DNA from: Diorhabda sublineata
Lineage: Eukaryota; Arthropoda; Insecta; Coleoptera; Chrysomelidae
Direction: 5' to 3'
Length of the DNA: 64,000 bases
NCBI RefSeq assembly: GCF_026230105.1
Contig: NC_079485.1
Coordinates: 28,625,572-28,689,571, forward strand
Shown here piece after piece: positions 42,481 through 54,079 of this stretch. The notes under the pieces are model-generated. The model had not been told where the DNA came from, did no database searches, and worked only from the letters and a program-made list of their open reading frames with translations. The position numbers and the translations under genes are program-made. How positions within the stretch are numbered: the stretch's first letter is position 1; the number at the start of each line of letters is the position of its first letter.

Positions 42481-44460
42481 AAAATAAAACATTTTAGCAA
42501 AAATTGCACTTCTTCAGCTATTTAGGAGTTGGAGTAGGAGTGATACGCCTATGGATTACAAAAGCTTTATTATTTTAATACTTTGCTATTAGAGAGAGCA
42601 GTTGAATAAAATAATTTTCCTCGTAGAACATCTGATTCGCAATAATAAAATCAGATTCAATTATGAGAACTTGCATATCACGTATACCTACGTTTTATGA
42701 TGCCACATTTAATTGTAAAACGTTCTCTAGTGTGAGCATGTGTACCAAAATGCTTTCTCTATTAATACGCTATTAATTAGAGTGCCTCAAATTGGTTGCA
42801 ACTTTGTCAGTATATTGCTGCATCGAATAAAAATGGGTCAACACCATTTACCGATATTTTTTGTACTATATTTCAAGATTAGATTACATACAAACCCGTT
42901 TAGATATACAAGTAATTAACTAGAAATATTGGGTGTTGAGGTTACGCATCGATTTATACGATTACATTTTTTAGAATATATGTTACACATAAACATAGAG
43001 AAATTTCATTGTATTCTACTACTCTGTTATTGATAGATTTCTGATCAATATTATTATCATTTTTCATGAGTGTTTGTTTAATGTTAACTACTATTATCAA
43101 CAGTTTCTACAACAAATCTCTACATACATGGTGTTTCCTCAGTTCTTGTTACAAAACTCAGCATAAAAGTATAAAATAATGATTGAAATTTAAATTTAAG
43201 TTTTTGAATTTAAGTAAGTATTTGAAATTTGAAACTGAAATGTAAATAACGTGCTATAGCAAAAGCGATACCCCATAAGTCTTTTTAACATCCCTGATAT
43301 AACATAATGAGGTGAAAAAGTTGATATATAATAAAAGAATTTACCAATGATTTTAATAAAAAATGTTTCAACAATAGCTAATATTCTGTGTGATTCTTAT
43401 TTTCACGACTTATTTGTTGTCCAATAAATTTCGGCCCAAAAGTGTGATTGAAGATTTTCACGTTCATCTATTATTTCTGGTAGCAGATTGTGGTAATTGG
43501 AACTGATCTCAAGGGAATGAGATCCGGCCTGAATGGAGGCAGTAGATAAAGAAAACGTTGATATTCTATTTATTCTAAAACCAGCAAGATTTTGGCCCAA
43601 CCAATACAATGAACTCAATACGTCCATTAAAACAAATGCCTTAACCACAATATAATTGTACCTTCTCGAAAAGGGTGATAAGCCGTTGATGGAGTCAATT
43701 TACTCACATTAAAAGTCTTAAATTTGCATTACGGACTCTTCTTATATTAAAATTGATGCAGAAACACCTCTGGCATTAAAAAATATTATTCTTTTGTTAT
43801 TGCGAGATTTTTTACGAACCGTAAGTACCAGGTTGTTTCTCTGAGTCTTCCAGTTCTTCATATTTCGGCAACCGTTTTCTGTAACCGATTAAGCATCCTC
43901 GAAATATCACTTTGATCACACAGTTAGTCGATATGGAAAATTCTGTTTGGTCGTTTGTTTTTTTTTTAAACATAATTTTACTTGGCAATCACATTTATAA
44001 TTTTATCGTATAAAGTACCCAGTATATCTGCTTGTTTCATGACTAATGAATTTAACAAATGGGTTTTATTTTCTAGCAGGAGCGAAAATGAAATTGCCCT
44101 TTCAATGTTTATAATTTTTCAAATATCGAAAAGTTTTGAATAATATCGGATAATTTGAAATCATTATTTCCTGTTTTTTGAAGGCTAAGTTAAAACTTAT
44201 ATTTTTTAGTTTGGTAGTTTATTATAAATTATTTTAGATCGGAATAGAAATGTTTTACCATCAGAAAAATATGGAAACCTTGAAGTTGATGTATATATTT
44301 TCATTCATTTCAATAAAACGTCAAGAAAAAAGATAAATATCTCTTTAAATATTCAGGAGCAGGTGAAAAATGTTGTTTACAAGAATTTCCAAACTTATGT
44401 TTGTTCTCATAAAAAGGTTTAGGTTTTATCACAATTAATTTAATGCGAATTAAATGAAAA
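42480..44460. other. AT-rich sequence, no gene recognised
   Basis: Only short ORFs without known relatives were seen, such as an 81-codon minus-strand one at 43648-43403. Confidence 0.35.
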
Positions 44461-44469
44461 CTAGTTTAT

Positions 44470-45139
44470 GGCCCATTCTAAATGGATTCACCAAGAAAAA
44501 AAAATCGATGTCTTGGATTTTTTTCAAACTTCTATATAAGAAATATGGCCACTTTAATTTTTCCCTAAAACGTTTTTTGAGTCCTGTGCGTTATTTACTC
44601 CACTTTCAGCTGGTGTTCTCAGAATTAACATTGAATCAAAAATTTTGCGGTCCGGAAAAACTAAGAAAATTGATTTCTCAATAAACCCCACCCTTAATTT
44701 GCACGAATTTTGGATATGTTTTTCAAGAACACCAGGCGTACCTTTTGACCAAACGGCAGTAAACAAAAATGCCCCGTTCGCAAAATACGGCCCCGTAAAG
44801 AAAATGTCGGTTTTGACCTATCCAAGCCACACGTTATGTATTTCACTCCCAGTGCTTATAATGAAGGTTTTAATCGTAAAATTAATAACTCCATCGTATT
44901 CTAGGTTAAAAAATATATGGAAAACATATATAACTCTATTTAGAACCATTTTTAGTGGCACTCAGATTATCCGACAAATAAAAATCGTCAGACGCTCATT
45001 TTCAAATCCCCGGAAAAATCCAACATTATTTCCAAAGCTTGTAATACTTTATATTTTCTATCATTTATTTTGCAAAGAATTAATTCTTTGCTTCTATCTG
45101 ATCTTTTTTTTTGCTGGGTGAATCCATGTAGAATGGGCC
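44470..45139. mobile_element. Non-autonomous DNA transposon, about 670 bp, with clear TIRs
   Basis: The left end GGCCCATTCTAAATGGATTC (44470) and the inverted right end GGCCCATTCTACATGGATTC (from 45139) match over 23 bp with one difference, continuing to CACC. TTAT flanks both sides and may be a 4-bp target duplication. The interior has ORFs of 76 and 158 codons on the plus strand without recognisable domains. The superfamily is not assigned. Confidence 0.8.
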
Positions 45140-46300
45140 TTATACTGTTTTCAGTAGTTATTAATAATACAATTTTTTTGTTATGAAATTTTCTCATTTC
45201 ATGATTACTATTTTCCAGTAGATATTCGAGCTTTTCTTCTAATAAAAGCTCGATACCTTCATTATTTTGGTCTATAAATTTTTGAAATGTTTTTATGGGA
45301 ATCTAATTATCCCTTTTATGGAAAAAATTCCTTCTCCTATTATTAAATTATTCCAGTCGATTTCTCATACTTAAAAACCTCATTTGCAATTCTCCTGTCT
45401 CATTTTGCATGTGAAAACATCGTGTTTTTATTCTAACAAAACTTCTACTCTTCAACAAACTGATTAGACTCAGCGACATCGACATCCACACAACCAGCAC
45501 CCAGTTTATTTCAAAAGAATTTCACGTACGTAATTAGTATTTGAGCGACATCATTTTTGTTTCATTACTAAATTCTGGATAAACTGGTCCATTTCAATTC
45601 AGAATAAAGGAATGTAATAATGAACAGTGGTTTCAAATGTGGCCTCAGTCTTAGAGAGAAGTCGAAATCTTGATCTTCGGTAAGCTGGACTGTCGTAACG
45701 AGAAATTGATAGTATAAAACAGGCTTATGGATACTGTTATCAGATGCGACGACTATGGTATATAGCCTCCGGGTTAACCCTTAACATGAGGAGAAGACCT
45801 CCCGGAATCGCGGACGCGAAACATGATGAGGACCTGTCGGAATGACAGGGAATGGTGGAATGTCCTGCTTCGTATCCATCCGTGGACAAAGTAACAAGAG
45901 TATTTACTCCAGTAAACTTAGTAAATGAGGAGAAATATTGATAAGTCATATCTTTAACTGTGGAAAATGGAATGTATCGATTTTGGTCATCTATATTTTT
46001 AGGAAGATAACCTGGTTTTATTGAGGAATGTGTAAGAAATCGTAGAACTTAAACTCATTATTGAAGCTGTGAGCAGACGCTTAGATTATCCTCATTGATA
46101 GATGTGAAATTTTAATCATTTACGTTCATTTCCTAATATTTCTAGTAGAAATTTTCAAAAGAAAATTAGTGAGTATTTCTCCTATTAGAAGTAAAGTACA
46201 TTCTTGAAACGTTTTGTATCTTCGATTTAGAGACTAAAACTTTAAATTATGTAGAATAAAATTAGGTTTTTTTGTTTTAAGTATCCTAAATCACTCATAA
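45140..46300. other. No gene recognised; possible retroelement 5' leader
   Basis: The part at 45620-45960 is GC-richer (CCGGGTTAACCC, CCTCCCGGAATCGCGGACGC) and precedes the family 1 reverse-transcriptase relic, so it may be derived from the same element. This is inference from position only. Confidence 0.3.
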
Positions 46301-46319
46301 CTGTCTAAATTGACTTTTT

Positions 46320-47315
46320 TTGTCATCATAATCAGTGACCGTCAATATAGCTTCTGTAAACATACATCAACCGAGGACCTGCTGGCCTATGTCACCAACG
46401 AATCCAGAGCAAACGCTCTGGACATATTGAAGGCTTTTGACAAGGTTTGGCATGACAACCTTCTAAATACATTAAGATCGTACGGGTTCTCGTCCTCACT
46501 TTTGGATTGGCTTAGTAGCTTTCTCAAAGACCGATCCATACAGGTCGTATCGATGGACACATCTCAGAAAGGTTTGAGATCAACGCTGGTGTTCCCCCGA
46601 TTTATAGCTTCGTCGACTGCCCCAATAAACTCGATTAACACCAAAATTCGTAGACAGCAACAGATTACAACCATAATTACCTATCTTGAAAATATTCTGG
46701 AGTGGGGTTGAAGCAATATGATTGAGTTCAATGCAGTAAATTACCCAGGCTGCTGTTTTTACAAAAAAGGTTGGCACTGCAGCTCAGGATTTGGTCCTGT
46801 CTGGACATAAAATATAAGCATCACCGCAAATTCGCTTGTTGGATGTTGAGGTTGGAAGCAATATGTCCTGACATATTCATGTAAGCTATATACTCCGCAA
46901 CAGCTTCTAATCCTCTACAAGGCCCAGATTCGTTCATCTTTGGAGTATTGCTCGAATATTTGGAGCTCGGCTCGAAACCATACTCTGAAGATGCTTGACT
47001 CAATACAAAAGAGAGCAGTTCGACTTATAGACGATCAAGAGTTAACCAGAAACTTGGACAGCTTAAATCATAGAAGAAAGATCGCTGATATAACTCTGTT
47101 TCACCGACACTACCACGGCAGATGCTCTTCCGAGATGTCCAACATAATCCCACCTAGAGCAGTATTTGCAGACGTGGCTCATAAACACCTAGTTCGCCTA
47201 CAGACGTTCAGAACTTCAATTTATCGGTACTCATTTCTTTGGATAAGTGCATGCCTGTGTCTTGGGCTTGTTTTTTACATAAAAACACCGGATCTTCTAG
47301 AATCTCATACAAAAG
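46320..47315 (+). mobile_element. Non-LTR retrotransposon RT relic (family 1), best copy
   Basis: The plus strand reads RQYSFCKHTSTEDLLAYVTN, ALDILKAFDKVWHDNLLNTL, SSLLDWLSSFLKDRSIQVV, then loses the palm FADD region (a deletion after GLRSTLVFPRFIASS), and continues with MEYCSNIWSSARNHTLKMLD, SIQKRAVRLIDDQELTRNLD and SSEMSNIIPPRAVFADVAH. The AFDKVWH motif is the first catalytic Asp region. It belongs to the same family as 18.9 and 24.0 kb. Confidence 0.8.
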
Positions 47316-47317
47316 TC

Positions 47318-47634
47318 GCTTGGCATGATGCAATAATACGTGCAGTGCAATGCAAGACGCAATATTTTTTCATCAAAAGCGTGCGCAGATGAAGTTCAAC
47401 TTCTTTCTTGACTTAGCTTTGTTATATTTAAATTGGTTAAAACTGGTCAAGAAATATTAAATAAAATTTAACGTTAAGAATTTGTTTAATTTACTTATGG
47501 AAGTTTTGTTAGGGGCAGCCATCATGCAGTCGTAAGAGACTTGTCAAACGACGTCCAATATTAATCTATGAAATATTTTGACTTTGAAAAAATTACATGC
47601 AGTTTCTTGCACGTTGTCTTGCACCATGTCAAGC
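47318..47634. mobile_element. MITE-like element with TIRs (family shared with 20.9 kb)
   Basis: The left end CTTGGCATGATGCAATAATA and the inverse of the right end CTTGACATGGTGCAAGACAA match imperfectly for about 35 bp. The first 80 bp match 20858-20930 closely (GCAATGCAAGACG, GCGCAGATGAAG). It directly abuts the 3' end of the retrotransposon relic. Confidence 0.65.
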
Positions 47635-47639
47635 TGCCT

Positions 47640-48500
47640 TAACTCTTTTCAATGTCCCAGCTCATCCATTTTAATTTTTCTTAGTTGTTTTTACTGTAAG
47701 ACGTCATAGTTGAAACAGTCTACATAAGTAAAATAAAAATATATTTAGACGTAGTACAATGTAGCTAAAAATGCCAACAGGCCTTAACTGTATTGATTAT
47801 TTTCACTAACTCATACTAAATATATATTGTTTCATGTACGTACTTTTCAACGTACAAATTATATATTTTATTCAAATCGAGGGGTTAATTATATTTTATA
47901 CTCATAAATTTCGACATGGTAAAATGTTTATCACAAAAGTTTGTTGATAGCGTTCTCATGTCGTTACTTGTAGGCAAACAGATAGGTAACATTCACATTA
48001 CTGCACTTTCGGGAATAGTACACTCAAAATTTTCGATAAAATCGTGTGATAAGGTTTGGTAGTTGGTCGATTAGTTGTTGTCATGGTCTCAAATATTAAT
48101 TTGAATGGCAGGAATGGAAATTGTATCGAAATACTGTCCAACATGTAAAGATCGTGATGAAAATTGAACAGAGCAACCCTTTCAAATTCATATACTTTCA
48201 GAATAAGTAAAAAATTTTGTTGATGTTGCTTCCTGTCAATCAAGATATATGAGGCGTCAGTCGAATTATCCTATAGAGATAGAAAATCGTTATTAAAAGT
48301 TACAGAAATTATTTTTATTGAGAAATGAAAAGCCATTTATTGATTTAGGTTAGACATATAGTCTTATGGTGTCAGCGAATCGACGCACATAGATCGTTTT
48401 TCAGGATTTAGGCGGCCAAAATTATTTTATGTGATATTTATATTACAAAATAGTTACATAAAAAGAATTCTGTGTTTGGAATAGCTTATCGAAATTATTT
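47640..48500. other. AT-rich sequence, no gene recognised
   Basis: An 81-codon minus-strand ORF (48243-47998) has no known relatives and no support. Confidence 0.35.
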
Positions 48501-48507
48501 GTTGGTG

Positions 48508-50200
48508 CACGGTGGTTAGGCGCACCTACTTGTGATTTTTTATCAAAAAATATTTTATTCGAGATCGTAGTTGATTTCAAAGTGTTTTTTAATATTATAT
48601 TGAAAATACATATGACATACTCACGGCTTTCCCCAAGGAGGGACAGCTGTCTACGTTTTAGTAACACTGTATGTATTATTGAATAAAACAAAGTAGTATA
48701 GTAAGAATAAGTAAATATATTATATTTTTAAAAGGGTCTTTACATTCGTTATACAATATTAAAGTTACATACAAAGCTAAATAGATAATCACTAAAAAAA
48801 TAATCAATCATACATTGGAGACTTATTCATCTACATTTAAATTTTCGCCGCTTGCATCAATTTCCATTGGTCGGTTTGGCTCAGCAGGAATTAATAGCTG
48901 CATTGTCTCAGGCAAAAATAATTTTGAAGCGGTTTTTTTGGTCTTTCTCACGGAACTAATAAATGGGTCTGATGTTAATAGTAACCTATGATAAATATCT
49001 AAGTTGCATTCTTCCCTCGAAAACTTGCGAGCAAAGTTTAGGCGGGCCTCAGCAGCTTCTTCCGAAAGTTGCCCTATCGGCAACAACGAATTTTCTATTA
49101 TTGAAGCTCCATGAATTAAGACCTTATGCATCGTTGGAGTCATATGATGCCAGCCATATAACTCAACATATAGTTTCGCAGTTTCCATGGCGTATTTATC
49201 ATATTTTGCTAATTCAATCTTATGGCCGCTTGATATGGCTTCTAATATCACTTTTAATCTAATAATCAAGTCATAACTTATCCCAGTGATTTCTGCAGCC
49301 AATTCAGGGTTCTCGAAGAATCTTCTGCTGGTATTTCCATCGTTTGTGTTTCCGAAGTTACTTTGTGGCATATCGACTAAAAGACCTGTCTCCTCTCTAA
49401 ATCTTTGCTGAATATCAAGTTTCTTCTACTTTTCTAGATTTTTTTCTTCTTCGGTTCGTCTCTCGCGACATTTTTTCACGGGCAATTTATATGCTAAATG
49501 CAGCACACTTTCGAATATCCGGATTCTTGCATGTAATACGGAAAGGCCAAATTCAAGAGCTTCAGGGCATACATCATTTTTTTTGTTAAATCATTAAAAT
49601 CTTTTGATGTACCTCCACATATATAACATCTGCTGGTCGATTTGGTGTCTGTAGCTGCATTGCAGACCTTTCCGTCAACCATAGTCATTTTAAAACTATG
49701 TTGAAAAAAAAATTATCTCCATTGAGGTCAACTTTCGTCAAGTTTAATGAGTTTACACTATTCTTTACATAATTGATTTCTTCTTTTGTGATGTCCGTAG
49801 ATTCTTTTACGAATCTAAATCTTATTGGACGGCAATATCTAGGTGAAGATGGAGTTGGATTTTGCCACACGATTTTACTTTTATCCTCACCACAAATAAT
49901 TCGTAGAAGCACAAATGAGCTTATAAAAATATTAGCATCAGATTCATCTTCGTTTGAGAGTCTTTGCTTAAACTGGGCTTGTTGAGAGCCGTCACAACTC
50001 CATTTACAGATTAACAGTAACGAGTTCCTTTCAACGGCATCAAGTGTGTGTAAGACTTCTTCAAAGAAGAGGGATAATCTGGTTACAGTGTGACCCAACA
50101 AAGATTGTAAGTTTCCTTCTGCGCAGGTAGACGTCACTCGTAATGACTCCTTGGGTGGGTAGCAATCTTCTTTGGCCTTCAATAATAATTCATAATGTGG
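48508..50200 (-). mobile_element. Transib (RAG1-related) transposase relic
   Basis: The minus strand reads, in order, LLLKAKEDCYPP, HTLDAVERNSLLLICKWSCD with GSQQAQFKQRL (block with the first catalytic Asp), RPIRFRFVKESTDITKEEI, a frameshift in a T-run at about 49690, MTMVDGKVCNAATDTKST with SRCYICGGTSKDFNDL (zinc-binding Cys pair as in RAG1 and Transib), another frameshift near 49494, then VDMPQSNFGNTNDGNTSRRF, YGWHHMTPTMHKVLIHGASI and IGQLSEEAAEARLNFARKFS (block with the final acidic residue). Transib is the transposon superfamily related to the RAG1 core. The N-terminal part is missing, replaced at 50200 by a mariner fragment. CACGGTGG at 48508 is a candidate terminus. Confidence 0.8.
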
Positions 50201-50214
50201 ATAGAATCTTTTGT

Positions 50215-50545
50215 TTCAGATCAAACAAAAACGTTTATGAACAGTCAGAACATCGATTGATGGCTCATCCGCGGTACAGTCCTTGTTTGGCACCCAATGA
50301 TTTCTTCTTATTCCCGCAGATCAAAAATAAATTGCGAGGTGAACGTTTTTCTACACCAGAAGCTACACGTGAAGAAATGGTTGATGCGATCAAATCACCC
50401 CAATCAAAATGGAAAAAATGCTTCGACAATTGGTTCAAACGTATATTGATTTTAATGGAAAATTTTTCGAAAAACAATAAAGCCATATCCAATTTTAAAT
50501 ATTTTTTTTTATTTATCTATCATAAATTTAAGTAGCAACCCTCGC
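50215..50545 (+). mobile_element. mariner C-terminal fragment
   Basis: The plus strand reads HRLMAHPRYSPCLAPNDFFL, FPQIKNKLRGERFSTPEATR and SKWKKCFDNWFKRI. HPRYSP.LAPNDFFLFP.IK is the mariner catalytic-triad end (third acidic residue in LAPND), and KCFDNWFKRM is the C-terminus. It is open for 130 codons. The right end carries CAACCCTCGCAC. It abuts the Transib relic. Confidence 0.8.
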
Positions 50546-50549
50546 ACAT

Positions 50550-52280
50550 ACAATCTAATACTATTGAAAGATGTTTTGAAAGAAAATGCTCTAAAAGGGT
50601 TTCCATTCAATTTAAAAGAGAGAGTAAGTATATAATTAAAACAATTGAAAACAATCTGTGATCTTTTCATTTCTTCATACAAATTAATAGTGCAACAGCC
50701 AAAACAAAAATATACAATTTCATAGCAAATGTTACTATTATTTTGAAAAATTATTCTGTGGATGTTAATTAGTATGAGTGCGAATAAGCAGATATAATAG
50801 CCGCGTCTAAGGTAGAACGATACAGATGATAAAGTTCAATTTAGCTGAGTAATTTTTGTCTCGAGAAAATTAGGAAAGAGGGAACACGGAAGTAACTTGA
50901 TTATGCAATAACTTTGTGAATAATTACGACACATCAGTCGGTTTCTCTTCATCATTTAATGACGCGTGTATACAGTTGAATGATCTCTCATCGGCATTAT
51001 CAATGGTCTAGTAACCTGTATATCCAAAATATTGATCGGCCTTCAGCTGGGCGTGTCCTAATCTTCCCGTTTTATCTCAAATAATCTAATAATCATACGT
51101 ATGAGTGTATCCAGTTTCAATGCAAATGTATATTTCTTTTATTTTTTCGTAGAGGGTCTGTTGAGCACTGCGCTCCTGCTTCACTGAATCCACCACAGAC
51201 GACAACTAATCAAAAAGGAAGTGACGTAGAGAGAAAACCGGTGAATTTACAAAATTAAGCGGGGATTACAAAACAACCAACACTTGAGATCAAAAATAAT
51301 AAACAAAGCGACGTTTAAGGGACATTTAAGTAATTTCTAACTTTGTTATTGTTATTGTCTTACCGGGACAGTAGAGTGATGGATCCATAACAATTTGTAG
51401 AATGTTTTTTCATGTGAACAAGGATTTTAAACGGTCCCTCCATTTTTTCACTAACATTACAACTTTTCGTAAGCACACCGCTGTTGACCGAATGTTCTAG
51501 CGATTAGAACATATTATTTGCCGTTTATGTTTCTGTTGCCTCACCCCTTTAGTTGACATTACGGGCTAACAAAACGTAAGCTGATGCCTGATTTCGACAC
51601 GGTGCGACGTCTCACTGTCTACAGCGATACGCCATCCAGTGGAGGTATCAGGAAATGTTCTTTACAGGATTCGGGCTTATTAATTCGTCCTACTGTTTTT
51701 TCGGTTAAATATGCCAAATTGTCTTTATTATTATTAGTTGCTCTAAACAATTTGAGATTCAAATATCGTTGTAAATAATGTTCTTAAATTAGAAAATTCA
51801 TTCACTTTTATTAAAAAAAATTCAAGCGAGTAATACTGAAATATTTTTGAGTAATTCGGAAATGTTAGTATAGGTCAAAACATATCTCGTGATTTTTCCA
51901 TCAACAAGGTGTCGTTTTGAAATGTCGAATGAAAAGCGATACCAGAAAATTTCTTGTCAAATCAAACTTTCTTCTAAGCCTGCAATGGATCGAATAATTT
52001 CTTTATTTCGATTGGTTGTTTCTTAATTTGTAGTTATTTTTATATTTTCTCTGTTGCTAATTTGCTCTTAGTAAAAAAAATTCTGTTTTGCGTTTTCGTC
52101 TATACTCGTTGACCGTATATTTCCTCGTTTATTTTCTTATTTAACTTGATTCAATACATTCAATTCATTGGAAGTTATCACTCCTAATCGTCCTTATAAA
52201 ACAACCATATAAAACTTCAAATAGGACACTTTCATCTGTTTATATAATTGCTCTCAATATCATGAAGCTGAGCTGTAACG
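50550..52280. other. No gene recognised
   Basis: Mostly AT-rich. A GC-richer patch at 51140-51260 and another at 51480-51660 resemble repeat fragments. The short plus-strand ORF at 51584-51778 has no relatives I recognise. Confidence 0.3.
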
Positions 52281-52289
52281 CAAATACAC

Positions 52290-53565
52290 ACGTGAGCAAA
52301 AAAGTCGACTCAGGTGACACCCCTCCAATCGCAAGACACTGGCAAAAAAACTGAGCTCGAAATTGTATTTTTTTTTAATAAAATTTCGAAGCTAATAGCA
52401 TTAGCTTCCAAAGCGGTCCAACAATATACTATGATCTGTAACCACTATTTTATGCTTGTTTAAAATAGTGCTAAATAGGGGTAACTCGCCCTTATAAAAG
52501 GTTATCTACCTGACCCACCACTATCGGTGATAGCCATCAAACATCAACTAATACACATTTCTGTTAACAACAAGAATTCTACCTGGATATGGACACAAAA
52601 AGTGATAAAGCTGCTCAAGCAATCATCCTATTGCGACAAGGCCAAAGTTAGCGAGAAGGCGCCAGTGTGCTTAACATGAATCAGTCTGCTGTTTCCAGAG
52701 TTTACCATCGTTACCAAGAGACTACTAACTTTCACCAAAGACGTGGTTCCGAAAAGAAAAGGTACACATCTGAAAGAGATAACCGATTCATTGTCAGCAT
52801 ATCGCTCACTGGTGTACAAGTCCATACAGGAGCTCTGAGAAACGCGAGAAGTGGCTGTAAGTGGCTGGGCAGTCAAAAGAAGATTTAAGGCAACTAACCT
52901 AGCGCCAAAAAGTCGAGCTACTGACCCCAAATTAACCTCAGCCTACCAAGCAACCCGTCTATGATTTGCTATAGAATACTTTGATTGGATGGAGCTCCGT
53001 TCTTTTCTCAGATGAAAGCAGTGTTGTATGAAAGGACTTTAGTGGAAATCACTAGATGGTTTGAATGTGCATTTCAATGGAAGCAAGCTGGCGGTGGTGC
53101 GCGGATATTAATGACGAACCAAAACATAGAAGAGATTTTTGGCGAATCACGTCGTTTTCTACTATAGTTTCATCGGCGAAAACGGATTGACCAGCGCGTA
53201 GCCTGGAATTAAATCCTAGCGTTTGGGCTAGGAATCCTGCACCAGCTATGAAACAGGACCTCAAACGGCGGTCACTGGAGAATGGAATAGTATGGAACAA
53301 TATCAAGTAAGACAAACTTATTCGGTTCATAAAAAAGTGATTGGAAGCTGTTATTAGAGCCAGGGGAAAGAACATTGAATATTGATAAGCTAATTATAAA
53401 TAAATTTTTATTTTGCCGAATTTATGCTTGTATTGTCAATTACAACCCTAAGACTAGTGGCTTTGATATGATAAATTCAGAAAAAGAATGGAAGCTACAG
53501 ATTTTTAGCTAGAGATTTTGACCGCAAGCGTGCGACTCGAGTCGAGCGTATTTTGAACAACTTAA
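52290..53565 (+). mobile_element. Tc1-like transposon relic with both ends
   Basis: Ends GTGAGCAAAAAAGTCGACTC (about 52294) and the inverse of the right end near 53560 (CGACTCGAGTCGCACGCTTG) resemble the terminus of the 25.3 kb copy. The plus strand reads MDTKSDKAAQAIILLRQGQS, a stop, LNMNQSAVSRVYHRYQETTN (HTH), GSEKKRYTSERDNRFIVSIS, then frames with PSRATDPKLTSAYQATR and FDWMELRSFLR. The DDE core is frameshifted. Length of about 1.27 kb is normal for Tc1. Confidence 0.75.
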
Positions 53566-53779
53566 ATTGAATTCATCTATTTCCACATTCATCATATAGA
53601 TCCAGATTTATTCTTCTTCTTCACTTTAAGAGTCACAGAGTCACACTGTCACGACAAGGGGTGATAAAAAGTCGATTAAAGAAATATCACCATTCAAAAC
53701 GCAGAATCAACTTCACTTTGTGTTGGTAAAAGTCAGCCTCCTGTCTATTAAGCCAGATCTCAACGGATGTTTTCCAATT

Positions 53780-54070
53780 ATTGTCTTAAGAGAATATTGT
53801 ACTGAATGAATGCTCTTTTGAAAAGGATCTGAATTCCTTTTATATGAATCCCAGAATATCCAACGTGTAACGAGCGAACACGTAACAGAAAAAAACGATA
53901 CAGTTCTACCTCATTTTTTTGAAATATTCTACTTGAATTGTGTTTGATTTTTCTCGTTAAAAGACTTGGCCGGCCGTATCCGATCATATCATAATTTTCG
54001 ACATCTTGTCTGTTTGATTGGAAACACCATTTCTCTGCATGTTGTCTGCTAATTACTTCGTCCATGATTT
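53780..54070 (-). mobile_element. Possible mariner N-terminal fragment
   Basis: The minus strand reads HAEKWCFQSNRQDVENYDMI and GYGRPSLLTRKI. This resembles the mariner HTH/linker pattern (W...F..GR.DVEDD.R.GRPS), but only weakly, and no other mariner block follows. Confidence 0.35.
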
Positions 54071-54079
54071 AATTGTTAA

